Shown piece after piece: positions 44,158 to 55,311 of a stretch of DNA of 64,000 bases. The number at the start of each line of letters is the position of its first letter. Within the stretch, counting starts at the first letter, position 1. The stretch comes from Phialophora verrucosa (Eukaryota; Ascomycota; Eurotiomycetes; Chaetothyriales; Herpotrichiellaceae), in NCBI GenBank assembly GCA_002099365.1, contig MSED01000006.1, forward strand, positions 434,001-498,000, read 5' to 3'. The translations under genes and the position numbers were made by a program. The notes under the pieces were generated by a model. That model had not been told where the DNA came from. It did no database searches and was given only the letters and a program-made list of their open reading frames with translations.

Positions 44158-45495
44158 CTACACCTTTGATGTCTGCTGCGGGACGTACGTATTGGACCAC
44201 GTCGACCTGTTCGGTTTCAGGAACCTCATCAAGCCGACGACGGGCGTGTTGATGGGCGATTCGCCGGTGAAGAGGAACATGTCGTAGAGCCATCCGCCAA
44301 ACGTGCATCCGAAGAATGGCGCAACCATGGGTATCTATAAGGGAGAGTTTGTCAGATGCACTGCCGTCTCGATCATTCGGGGGGGAGACACGGTTCATTC
44401 CTTACCCAGAAATAATGCCCGCCTGCAGTCCATACGTGGGGGCCGTATCCCAGCATGTACGACATCAATCGCGGTCCGAAGTCTCGCGCGAAATTAATCG
44501 CATAACCCGTTTCCCAGCCACTGGTAGAGAAATATCGAGTCAGCGGACGGTTCACAATAGAGAAAAACTGCCTCATTCCGGCTGAGAACTTACAAGCAAG
44601 CACCGATGCCGAAAATAACAAAGAACAGTCCCAGCGGCGTGAGATTGCCGGCTCCAAGGTTTCCGTCGTCCTTGAGGGCGTAGATCAAGAACATCAAAAG
44701 AGCGCTGGCGATGAATTCGGAAAAGAACTGGCCCGTCCGGGTCATGAAGGCGGCTGGGTATGTGCAGAAGATGCCCGCAGTGGCGGTGTCTGAATAGCCA
44801 GGCACTGTGCGGATGTTGGCTCCGCCTTCGAAGACGTCGATGGCAGACTTGTAGTTGGCGTAGACGACGCCGGAAGCGCACAGAGCTCCCAGAGTCTGAG
44901 CAACCATATAGGCGGGGAATTTCCGCCACGGGAACTTTCGGAACACGCAGTTGGCAAAGGTGACAGCCGGGTTGAGATGTGCTCCTGATATTCCAGCCGT
45001 GTAGACGCCCAGCATGACACCGAGCCTAGGCCAAGTCATCAGTAACGGTAATGCCGTGGTGAGCAGTAGTTCTAGGACTCACCCCCAGCCCCAGGAGATG
45101 GACTGATAGTCACCCTTGGTGCCGTTACTCAAGACGACTTGAGCCACGACACCGTCGCCAAACATGATCAGGATGAAGACTCCCATGAATTCGGCGAAGG
45201 GCTCCCGCATGTAATGTCGGACCCGGCTCCAGGCGAGATCGGGTTCTGACTGGACGACGTCCTCTTGGGGGATTTTGTGATCGACGAGAGGGCCATGCTC
45301 GGCATATGGCGCTACACCATCCACCGTGCTGTGACGGTATTCGTGTGGGGTGTGGAAAATACCGTGCTCGTTGTGAGTAGCAGGCGGCGTGGACGAGAGG
45401 GATTCTTTCTCAAGAGCCATGTCGGAGTCCTTGGCTGTGGATGAAACCGCAGGAAGACGAAGAGAGGGAGTAGATTCAATCTGGTCGCTGGCCAT
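44158..45495 (-). CDS. Aquaglyceroporin (MIP family channel)
   Basis: Membrane channel for glycerol and/or water. Four exons (45495-45083, 45025-44594, 44520-44406, 44334-44158) give 378 residues with consistent phases and typical splice signals. A ~100-residue hydrophilic N-terminus (acidic, His-rich) precedes six membrane helices. The first pore motif is intact (GAHLNPAVTFANC). The second is NFARDFGPRL where NPA is usual, keeping the Arg of the selectivity filter and the Asp of the aquaglyceroporin signature (ARD). FGWETGYAINFARD is joined across an intron. The C-terminus is short (MRFLKPNRSTW). The gene ends at TAG 44160-44158; longer frames beyond are in another register. Confidence 0.93.
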
Positions 45496-48400
45496 CCTTT
45501 TTGTGTCAGCTAACCGAGAGAGAAGGCAGCCAGACTCTTATGGCTCTGGCATGGGACTGCAGGACCGGTTTATGGCTAGCGTGTGAGGTGCCATTTCTGC
45601 AGCAGGGACCAGCTCTCGAGGCCCGGAGGCGGGCGGATACGAGCCACTCATCTCGAAGGAATACTGGGGACCGTTGACACTGAGCGGCGGACGTGCATGC
45701 AGGCGACCAGCTCGGTGGAGGTGACGAGGTACGAAGCATGCAACACGGCACGAATGGGAAGGCTGACCCCCCAGCGAACCCAGTGTGCTGATCGATCTCG
45801 GGCCCGTCAGGCCGAAGGCCAGTGCGCACAGGGTGGAGGAGAAGCGCGGAGAGAGAGGTCAGCAGTCGAGCAATCCGGAGAGTCTGGGGAGCCTTGTGAC
45901 TGTGACTGTGGCAAGTATGGCGTACCAGGCCTGAGGAAAGCGGTACCTAGTTGCGAAGCTCGACAATACTACGTCGCCTCCTCGCTCCTCGTCGTCTGGG
46001 TCTGGGCGAGCTAGAAACCGACCAACGAGAGGCTCGGGGGGATGTCTGACCGAGGCTGACGTTCCCCAGCCATCTCTGGGGATTATTCTCTTTGGGAACT
46101 TCATGCCCACTCCGGGCGCCGTATAGGATGAATCATCGCCACTCCTGTGCACCAACCTTTTCCCACAGAGTTGAGCCCATGTATCGTATGACTTCGGTGG
46201 TACCGTGTACATCTCCCGGCTGAGGCCGTAAGGGGATCCAGGGCTCTACGTAGTTACAGTGGCTTCGGCAGATCTAGATCTCCGAACGAGGATGCACCAA
46301 GATGCTCCCTCTCGCCCGGAGCGCTGCGTGTCGAAAATAGCATGGCATCCAGGACACTGCCCGGGTCTTGAATGAGCAGACCAAGACGAGGGCAAGACGC
46401 CGGCTGTTGTCGACACGAGTGCGAAGGGTGGGAGAAGTGACAGACAACTGCAGTGTCTCTCCCGATGCATCCATCTACTGGGTACCCCGCAGAACGAGAG
46501 GGAAGCACCATGTATGTACCGCGGAGCAGCCTTCCAGCGCTTCCAGCAAAAGCTTGCTCACTCCTCCAAGCCACCCAGACCGTCTCGGAAACATAATCGA
46601 TTCGTGTTCTTTCTCTGAACCTGCTCAGCTCAGCCTCCACAATGCTGCCGAGAAAAGCCGCCGTGACTGAACATTCGAGTAGAGTTTTGGCACTGCGCTG
46701 TCCTGCAGTGACTGGCTTGCTGATGTTGCACTGGCCACGCCCGAACTAACAAAGCGGCCTGGTCACCCCTCTCCCTGTGCCGTACGAGTCAGGTCATGGT
46801 TGGCCTGATGTACGTTAGGGCGCGGATGTGGCACCTTCGATGCATGGGCTTGATGCGTGTTAATGCACCAACCGTTCTATTTCGACCGTTTTCCCCAGAC
46901 AATGTTACTAGTTCCTATCGCGTGCGTCTCGAACTTTGATCGGCATATAGCTGATTGAACGATGGCACACGAGATACCGCTCTCCGCTATCTTGGCTCCT
47001 GGAGATTTGACTCAAAAGAAGAATATGCCCTTGGCCATCACCCGCCGGTTCACGTGGGCTGCCACGGGCTTCCCGAACCCCGGATTTCCCCCCGTCACTG
47101 ATAGTCGCTGCAACTCGGGGTCTGACGTCCGAGCATAGCTTTGGTAGGTGAGAAACTTTGTCGACTCGCTTCCGAGCGTGTCATTGTCTGAGCTCTATAC
47201 ATTGTCCTCGAAGCATCCTCGCCATCGGATCAGACCCGGGCCGTGTGGGCGAGAACGGCTGATTTCACAGAGTCAAGCGAGGTGCGAGTCGTCGCTCCGA
47301 TGGATCAATAACCAAGAATTACCAGCGTACTCGCTTTGTCATATCTCCGACAAGAATTGTGAGGTGATCCTTCCCCGCGGAATCGATTTCGAAGAGATCT
47401 CCGATGTCAGAAGACCTTACGAGGTTTCATCTTACTAATTCCGCCTCATGGGTCGTATGAACATGATCGTGCGACAGAATTCCGTCCATGCGAGACCTGG
47501 AGAATGAAGGCATGGAAGTGCAAATCAATGAATGAACGAAAGACAGCGGTAAGGCATTCCTTTGGGCCGCTCACCCGATTCCCTGCGCATAGTCTAGCCA
47601 ATCATCCCAGATTCCCGTCGAGCATGTCTCTGTGTTTGAGCTGGCGAAATCATGAGACTGGCGAGCATCTGTACGATGCATGGGCCTGACCCGATACAGG
47701 CCCTCTCCCGTAAGCTCAAAACGGTGCTGGGATCACATCAGTTGCAAGAGCTCTGTGACCGGTCTCTGGCCAACTACTCCAGTGTAGCCAAGCTGCTATG
47801 GCTCCTTTAAAAGAACCGAGAGTAAAGGAAGCTTACAACAAAGGCATTATTGCTTCGGGACCGTTGAAGCTTGGCTTTTACAAGCTCAACGGCAGACCGA
47901 AAATCAGAGTTTGATGTCAGATTCGACCAATGGCTCCATTATCCTGTTCATGAGCCCAAAATCGTGGGATTGCGATGGATTGGCCATCGACTTCTTCCGG
48001 CTGTACGCCGGTGAGGCCCACCCCCCGGATCATCAGCAGGCGTACGGTCATCTGGAGTTGAGCATGCTGTAAAAGAGAATGCATCACCCGCTGTCTCAGC
48101 GATCAATTGTCTGCATTGGGCTCGTAGAAGGGGTGTGCTCCAGGGATCGCCAAAAATACCTACACAGTACGACGTTGCTCATTCGGCCAAAACCCGGTCT
48201 CCTCCATCACGGCTTACTCGGCTCAGTCCCGTATGACTTCGATGGAAGGAGAAGCGAAGGCATACGTAAGTGCGCGGTATAGTTCTTGCAGCATCCAGTA
48301 TGAATTGTTGGTGGATAATTTTGGACACGCAGAGTCGCATAGGAACATCGGTCAATTGGCTGCAACGGTAGAAGACGACACCCGCTTCGCGTTCATCATG

Positions 48401-49596
48401 GCCTTCAGGATATTTCCGTACCATGTTGGAATGATGACACTGGGGATCATCTGGAGACATTTTCTTCCTTCAGATTATCTATACTGACCTCCATCCGCAA
48501 AGACGGCGCAACCGCCTGTGTGGCGCGGGAACGTTGCGCTTGCAACACCCAAAGTCATATACACTTGCATGAAATCCAGGACAAAGGCAGCGCTAAGTGC
48601 CACGGAGAAAGATCCTAGATCAGAAGGTATTGAGCTTGTTGTTGGCAGTGGCAGATCGCAATTTAGACTTGTGGACGAGGTGTGACAAGCTGCGACTCCT
48701 CTTCGTGAAGACGGGATTGACATTGTCTTAGACACAAGCAAACTTGGACCCAGAAGCCTGTGCAACGAGTACAAATGCGAGGCCACAGCTTCGAAGTGGA
48801 TATTGCTGCTGGTGTCGAATGCTGTTCCTGGGAGCAGGCTTCCGGCACAGCTTGATCGCTGGCTGATGCTACTGCTTCCACTGTTGGAAATTTCCTGCCT
48901 GGACATGCTGCGTTGGTCCAGGTATCACGCCCGCCTGTTGCTGGAGTTCGACGGCGCAAGCTTTCTGCCTCTGTTAAAAGAAGCAATGACTCAGAACGAC
49001 GATTGTTCTTATGCAGCTGAGGGTGAATGGTGCCTCAATGCATTGCGCTCACCGGGCAGGCAGCGACGGCCCTCCTGCATATGAACACTCGCCGATTTCG
49101 CAGTGGCTCCTCGCTATTGGACACGGCGGTGCTTTTCCAGCTGTTGAGATCCAAAAGAGCAAACATGGCGTCGGTGAGAAGGGCCGGTGATGCGCCAAGC
49201 CCGGCGTTGTGTGCGAGGGGTCTTTCTGTCATTACACTCAGAGTACAGCTGATACAGTGCGTCCCAGCACAGTCTCGGGGGTGTTTCGCGATACCTGTTT
49301 CCGGACAATACCCTGCATTACACCCCCCTTCGCAGAGCCCGACGCTCCAATCGACAGGCTGTCGGGTGTTCGGCACCGATAGCAAGATGAATTACCCCAA
49401 GAACGCATACCGCTTTATCAGTCACTGACGAAGTTCCATGCAGGCGGCCTTTGGAGATGCAGTGTCATGCAAACATGTGTATCGGGCTCTGCTCTGCTGG
49501 AACTCCTGGACTCCTGGTGTGTCGAAGTTTTAAGCCTGCCATTGCCACTCGAACACTGAGTCCATCACAAATGCTTTCGAACGCAGACAATCCGCA
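45496..49596. other. 4.1-kb stretch with no recognisable gene
   Basis: No frame carries a known motif. Minus-strand frames at 48475-49385 are the most protein-like and have a plausible donor/acceptor pair near 49050 and 48970, but no family or start can be given. Short frames elsewhere (45583-46014, 46254-46640) look like chance. Confidence 0.45.
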
Positions 49597-51257
49597 ATGT
49601 CAGGTCCAGAAACATCAGATTGCGAGAAGGACGTCATAGAAGACCATTTCCTCGCTGAACGCCGTCCCGGGAACAATGGATTGACCAAGGAGATCACGCA
49701 CCCAGACCTACATCGAGCCACAAGCACTTTGAGCCGCATCGCATCACGTCTCAGCACTCGAGATGATATTGACCCGGGCCCGCCACCGGATGGAGGTCTC
49801 AGAGCATGGACTCAAGTTGCCATTGGCTTTACCGCCTGCTTCTGCACCTGGTCAGTAATCCCCCTCACCAGGAGGTCAAGTCCGTTGTCCACCAAGACTG
49901 ACATGTTTGCAGGGGATTTATCAATGCAAGCCTCCCCCACCCCCCAAATACTGTTCCTTTTGACGGTGTTGTTGTTCCGTCGAGATCGGTGAGACTAACA
50001 AAGATCCACAGTCTTTCGGCGTGTTCCAGACCTACTATACCACCGCACTGGGTGAGCCACAGTCGACCGTCTCCTGGGTAGGATCCATACAGTTATGGGT
50101 CGTCTTCGTCATGAGCGCATTCTCGGGTCGGGCACTCGACGCAGGCCTCCTCATACCCACATTTATCGTCGGCTGTACGATCCAGCTCTTCGGAATCTTC
50201 ATGACAAGTCTCTGTAAGGTGTTTTGGCAGCTGGTCCTGGCGCAAGGGATATGCACGGGGCTTGGAGCGGGGATATTCTTCTGCCCGACGATGGGGCTTG
50301 TCACCACGTACTTCAAGAAAAAGCGAGGACTGGCTGTCGCCATTGTGTCTTCCGGTAACTCGGTCGGTAAGTCGTTTTCACGTCCGAGATCAACAACCCC
50401 CTGCATCTGGAGGACGTCTCAGGCACCCCCCCTGATCACTATCACCTGGCTTCCCTCTCCTCTGAGTGGGTACTGACTAGTCTGTAGGTGGAGCAGTATA
50501 TCCCACCCTCGTCCGCCAACTTCTGCCCAAGATTGGATTTGCGTGGACTATCCGAGTGGTGGGCTTCGTCAATCTGGTACTCCTCGGACTGTGCTTGACG
50601 TTCTTGCGACCAAGACTGCCTCCCCGAAAGGCTGGTCCGCTTGTCGAATGGAAAGCATTCACCGAAGCGCCATACGTCTGTGTTCTTGTGGGCATGTCGT
50701 TTGTCTTTGGAGGACTCTTCTTTTCCTACTATTATCTCGCGAGTTTCGGCCGCGACATCTTAGACATGAGCTATTCCGACTCGCTGACTTTGCTCATCAT
50801 CTTCAACGGGGCGGGAGTACCGGTTCGACTTGCCACGGGTTACATTGCAGACCGGTTTCTGGGGCCACTGAACGCAATGGTGCCGCTCCTGTTCATCAAC
50901 GCCCTGTTTGCTCTCTGCTGGATTGCAGTGAAATCAGAAGCCGGCATGTATGTGTTTGCGACGTTTTATGGCTTCTCAGCGGGAGCGTTCCAGTGCTTGA
51001 TGCCGACTGTGGTCACCAGTCTGAACAACGATCTGCAGCGAAATGGTATCAGGATGGGCATGGCATTTTCATTGTTCAGTTTTGCAGGACTCGCGGGGCC
51101 GCCGATAGGAGGCGCGTTGCTTGCCACCAACGGTGGAGGAAGAGGAGGCTACCTGGTTGCACAGCTATGTCTCGGCATATTGACGACGGTAGGGGCTTCG
51201 TTGATGTGCGCAGCCCGTGTGTACAAGGCTGGATGGAGTCTGAAAGTGAAATGCTAG
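49597..51257 (+). CDS. MFS monocarboxylate-type transporter
   Basis: Twelve-helix transporter of the MCT/Mch group. Four exons: 49597-49850, 49913-49925, 50012-50366, 50488-51257, giving 463 residues. The hydrophilic N-terminus ends in PPDGGLRAWTQV, the MCT hallmark before TM1. TM1 reads FTACFCTWGFINSFGVFQTYY only if a 13-nt exon (encoding GFIN) is used and the following intron starts with GC instead of GT (49926-50011, branch site GACTAACA, CAG end). Other marks: GAGIFFCPTMGLVTTYFKKKR and the second half NGAGVPVRLATGYIADRFLG. Using a GT donor further in would add nine residues to TM1. No lesion if spliced as proposed. The substrate is unknown. Confidence 0.9.
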
Positions 51258-52017
51258 CTGGCGTATTGAACGGGTGTGAATGAAAATGCATTCACTTGTA
51301 CCTCGCACGCAAGGACGAGGACTACCACCGAAGTGACTTGTGTGACTTGCTAAGTGAGATCTAAGTGACTCCAAGAAGGTGGCTGCGCGGTGCCGCGTCA
51401 GAGACGCGAAGATGACGCCATCTCTTGGTTGTGGAAAGCCACTGCGCACGCTGCTGGTGGCTGCGCCGTGAGGTTCAAATCATGGCCATTTTCAGTTCAT
51501 CAACTACATATTAGAGCATGATTGTCCTTTATCGCCGTAAATCGTCACGGTCTTCCGAAGAACGTACGGGCTGACGAAGGCTCCCCCATTCCACACAACG
51601 GGTAGCAGGACAATTCCTCTCTTGGTTACCGCGCGTCAACACTTCGTTGGAGACGGCGAGGTCGATCACACATCCTTCGAAGAACCATGCAGTCGGAGCA
51701 GCAAAGACAAGCAATCTGAACGTTGCATACTCATAGCTTGATCATTCGAAGAATTCCTTTTTTTTGTGTTTCACAGCTAGTCGGATTCCCAGCTCGGCTC
51801 TCAAGCACCTTTCGTTTCACCACGTGCTGGCTCAAACGGAGACATGCATAATGGCATTGACCGAGCACCAGAGCTTTAGACGGGATCTAGCAGCTTGATG
51901 GACAATCTATCTGAGCCTGGTATGGGGAGCAATGTATATCAGCGTCCGCCTTCACGCAGACATGTCTTCGATCTTGGGCCTCATGAAACCTGCCGAGCTC
52001 CCATCTTCCTTTGCGTC
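51258..52017. other. Phytase promoter region
   Basis: 760 bp between two same-strand genes. Contains CACGTG at 51821-51826 and a TATA-like GTATAT near 51933. No gene seen. Confidence 0.6.
51821..51826. promoter_or_regulatory. CACGTG, candidate PHO box of the phytase gene
   Basis: Palindromic CACGTG 192 bp upstream of the phytase ATG. This is the core bound by the Pho4/NUC-1 type factors that induce phosphatases in phosphate starvation. The site is short and could bind other bHLH factors. Confidence 0.45.
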
Positions 52018-53466
52018 ATGTTATTACCGTTGGCAACCATCCTAATACTGTTGGGCTGGAGGTAAGAAAAGACAGCTTCCCACTCCTCTGTTGCACTGTA
52101 CTCATCATATAGCGGCGCCTCGATAGGAAGCTCACCGGTGCAAAGTCTGGATTCCTGCGACTCCGTCTGGGCGGGATATCAATGTCAACCTCGGATCTCT
52201 CACTCCTGGGGCCAATATTCACCATACTTCAGTGTGCCTTCCGAAATCTCGGCCACTGTTCCCCATGACTGTGAGATCACGTTCGCGCAAATTCTGTCAC
52301 GCCACGGCGCCCGTGACCCGACGGCGTCGAAGACAAAGGCGTACAATGACACGATTGCGCAGCTCAAAGCGAATGTGCAGACCTTCGGTGGTCCATATGC
52401 TTTTCTCGCCAATTACTCGTACACCCTCGGCGCCGATCAGTTGACCACCTTCGGACAAGATCAAATGGTCCAATCTGGCCTCAAATTCTACACCCGCTAC
52501 ACGTTGCTCGCAAGGACAGTCGAGCCATTCATACGCTCATCCAGCGAGAATCGAGTTGTCGAATCGGCGTCGAACTGGACCCAAGGCTTCCACGCGGCGA
52601 AGCTGGCAGATAAGTCTGCCACCGGGGATGATGAATACCCCTACCCCGTTGTTCTGCAGTACGAAGGAAACGGCTTCAACAACACCCTGAACCACGCTCT
52701 CTGCACCGAGTTCGAGAACGGCACGTATAGCAACGTCGGTGACGACGCTCAAGCCGTCTGGGCCAAGATCTTCATCCCGCCCATCCAGGCACGTCTCAAT
52801 GCCGACCTATGGGGCGCCAACCTCAGCATTGACCAGACGATCTACATGATGGATCTCTGCCCCTTCAACACTGTAGCTGACGACGAAGGCATCATTTCTC
52901 CCTTCTGCGCTCTCTTCACCGACCTCGAATGGGACCAATACTCGTACTACGAAACACTAGGGAAGTATTACGGCTATTCATACGGCAACCCATTGGGCGC
53001 GACGCAGGGCGTCGGATTCGTCAACGAGCTTATTGCGAGGTTGACGAACACGCCCGTCCAAGACCACACCTCGACCAACCACACTCTTGACGACGATTCC
53101 GCGACGTTCCCCCTCGGACGAAAACTGTACGCCGATTTCAGCCACGACAACGACATGACTGCGATATTCTCCGCCCTGGGCCTGTACAACGACACTCTGC
53201 CACTACCGAACACCACAGTCGTCGACGCTGAATCAGCAGGTGGGTATAGTGCGTCGTGGACCGTTCCATTCGCGGCAAGAGCATATGTCGAGAAGATGCA
53301 ATGCCGGGGCCAGCCGGAGGAGCTGGTGCGCGTGATAGTGAACGACCGCGTCCAGCCCTTGACGCAGTGTGACGGCGATGAGTTTGGTCGGTGCCCGTTG
53401 AGCACGTTTCTGGCAAGTCTGCGATTCGCAAAGGCCGGAGGACACTGGGCCCAGTGCTTTACTTGA
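52018..53466 (+). CDS. phyA: Secreted 3-phytase, histidine acid phosphatase family
   Basis: Releases phosphate from phytate outside the cell. Exon 1 (52018-52061) encodes the signal peptide MLLPLATILILLGW; a 51-bp intron leads to exon 2 (52113-53466). Total 465 residues, matching PhyA length. Catalytic motif ILSRHGARDPTASK (RHGxRxP) and the distal FSHDND are present; WGQYSPYFSV, NPLGATQGVGFVNELIARL and SWTVPFAARAYVEKMQC follow PhyA order. Multiple N-glycosylation sequons and conserved cysteines are present. The residue before the motif's Pro is Asp where PhyA usually has Tyr. The start at 52018 is chosen because it gives a signal peptide and in-phase splice; the GTG at 52138 is not a start. 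CACGTG lies upstream. Confidence 0.95.
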
Positions 53467-54003
53467 TACCGTACGAACTGAGTTACTAGGGCCAGAGCCC
53501 GGCCTATCCGGGAGAGTCTCGACCAGAATAGAATCGAGGATATTGTCAGTCCACCTACAGTAGTGACTACTGGAATCCTTGCAGTGCCATCGATTTCTTT
53601 CCAGAATCACAACGTGTATTTTTCGCAGTTTCCCAAGAGCCCACAGCTCAGTGAGCATCTGGACTCGCTATCTAAACTCGCTTACTATAGTGTATTTGTA
53701 TTTGCGTCCTTTAGAGCGTGTTTCGTGGGGGGGTATATAAGTACACCTGTCGGCACTCTCGCTTCCATTAGCTGGTAGGCACTAGGTAAGCTAGATTTAA
53801 TGTTATTGATGCTACTTTTAGGAGCGGGATGTTCTTAGAAGAGTCAAGTTGGAGGATTTCTACTTGTTATTATACTCAAGCTCAGCAAAGGAATTCTGGG
53901 ATGGTCAGGTCAGGGCAGGTCGTTTCGGTTAGAGACTCTCTCCTCCTTCTGCTGCATTGATAACCCTTGAGGCCGGAGCGGGATCGGGCTGCTGCCTTAA
54001 CCC
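53467..54003. other. Convergent spacer with an AT-rich patch
   Basis: About 540 bp. The part 53680-53900 is clearly richer in A+T than its surroundings and holds no frame; it may be a worn repeat fragment. No terminal repeats recognised. Confidence 0.45.
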
Positions 54004-54915
54004 CTAGGTCCCGCCAAAGACCAAAAGGCTTTCGATCTTAATTCTGCCGAACCCACGCTGACGCAACAGGTCCCGGCCACGACCATGACGCTGACGTGTT
54101 GGCGCGGATGCCCGCTTTGTCTAGGAGCTGTAGGACCGCACAGAGCGTCTCTCCCGTGGAAAGCACATCGTCCACCACCACCACCACCACCACTGACGCG
54201 CCCCTGGGTACCACATCCCTCTCCGTCTCGATTCGGTTCTCTCCCGAATCGTTGGATGCCAAAGACGAGATATGCGACTGAGGCTTGATGACAGAAATCA
54301 GGGATGGGGGGAGCTTGCCAGCTTCGCGAATCAGCACCAAGGGCCGGCTGACCCGCGAGGCCAACGCCGACGCATAGATAAAGCCACCGGCCTCACAGCA
54401 TGCCACCGCATCGACTTTTGCCCAGCCACCAGTGAAATGGGTCTGCAGCAGAGATGTGCACAGGGCCAGGCCACCTGGCTGCTACCGCTCCCATTGCTGT
54501 CCTCCAGAACGAACGGAATCCGCTGGATGTTGGGCTCGCTTTCTAGACAGGGCAACGGCGACTCCGTCTCCGAGGTAGAGCAAAGCCATTCTCCCAAACG
54601 TGTAGCAAACAAGCTGTTAGGTTCGAAAGCAGTGTATTTCTTGACCCTCCGTCTCAAATGGCCGGGCAGTTACCCAAGGACGCTCTTGGGGCCGGGTCCG
54701 ATGTCTAGTGTCGAGATATGGGTGCGCGAATTGAAGGGAGGAGTTGATAGCAGCTGCGAAAGTTGAGGGATGATGAAGTCTTGGTGCATTAGCCCCGCCG
54801 AGCCCCGCACTAGGATCTCAAACCCGGCGCTATACTGCGCGTCGGACAACGGCTGGTGGGCCGTTGCCGTGGCTTTCTGCCTAAGGGCCCGCTTAAGGGA
54901 GTCGAGGGTGGCCAT
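54004..54915 (-). pseudogene. Decayed methyltransferase-like / phosphoribosyltransferase gene
   Basis: The 5' part (MATLDSLKRAL, then LDIGPGPKSVLG) has a SAM-loop-like GPGPKS and continues in the same frame past a TAA at 54672-54670, where a residue (probably Tyr) is expected, into LPGHLRRRVKKYTAFEPN. After IPFVLEDSNGSGSSQ the frame breaks once and a type I phosphoribosyltransferase domain follows: VDAVACCEAGGFIYASALA and the PRPP loop VVVDDVLSTGETLCAVLQLL. Downstream, two more frame breaks separate AGIRAN, HVSVMVVA and GRDLLRQRGFGRI...LLVFGG, ending at TAG 54006-54004. A CCA run in the plus strand (54172-54193) lengthens the Val run before the PRPP loop. The methyltransferase part is truncated, so a deletion probably fused the two halves. 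Confidence 0.75.
54172..54193. repeat. (CCA)7 trinucleotide run inside the phosphoribosyltransferase relic
   Basis: Seven CCA units on the plus strand, read as GTG/Val codons on the minus strand directly before the PRPP-binding Asp-Asp. It makes seven consecutive valines where about four are usual. Confidence 0.85.
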
Positions 54916-55311
54916 TTTGATCCAGCATGCATAACGAGTGAGCCGTTGCGCTCGAAGTGAAAAGGGTCAAGTAGGTTCAAATAATAGAGGCGTTAAACTC
55001 GCCAGCTACCGCGCAGGTTACACAATCCTGGGCTTTGGCCTTGAACAGTACCTCGTACGGCGGTGGAAAACGGACTGATACCTATTAACACGGAATAACA
55101 ATAATCCCGGACGTTGTATCTTCCCAGCACCATTCTGGGCGAAGTGCAGCGGAGCTCGACGCGTTAGCGCGAACAAGTGACAGCCACCAACGAGGGGCTC
55201 CGGACCTTTACGTACAGTATCATCACCTCAGGTAAAGATAAATAGATAACCATGCTTCAAATGGACTATTGGTAAGGCAATTCATCTGTCGGAACTGAAA
55301 ATTGACCTCCC
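54916..55311. other. Spacer, nothing recognised
   Basis: About 400 bp upstream of the phosphoribosyltransferase relic and downstream of the Cys-rich membrane protein gene. No gene, RNA or repeat seen. Confidence 0.5.

Noticed and set aside
45583..46014. 143-codon plus frame
   Set aside because: No motif, no signal peptide, Arg/Ser-rich composition of a chance frame in GC-rich DNA.
48475..49385. Possible two-exon transcription-factor-like gene on the minus strand
   Set aside because: Joined frames give no DNA-binding or regulatory motif, several registers compete and no start is convincing.
53680..53900. AT-rich patch as a transposon end
   Set aside because: No terminal inverted or direct repeats and no target-site duplication visible by eye.
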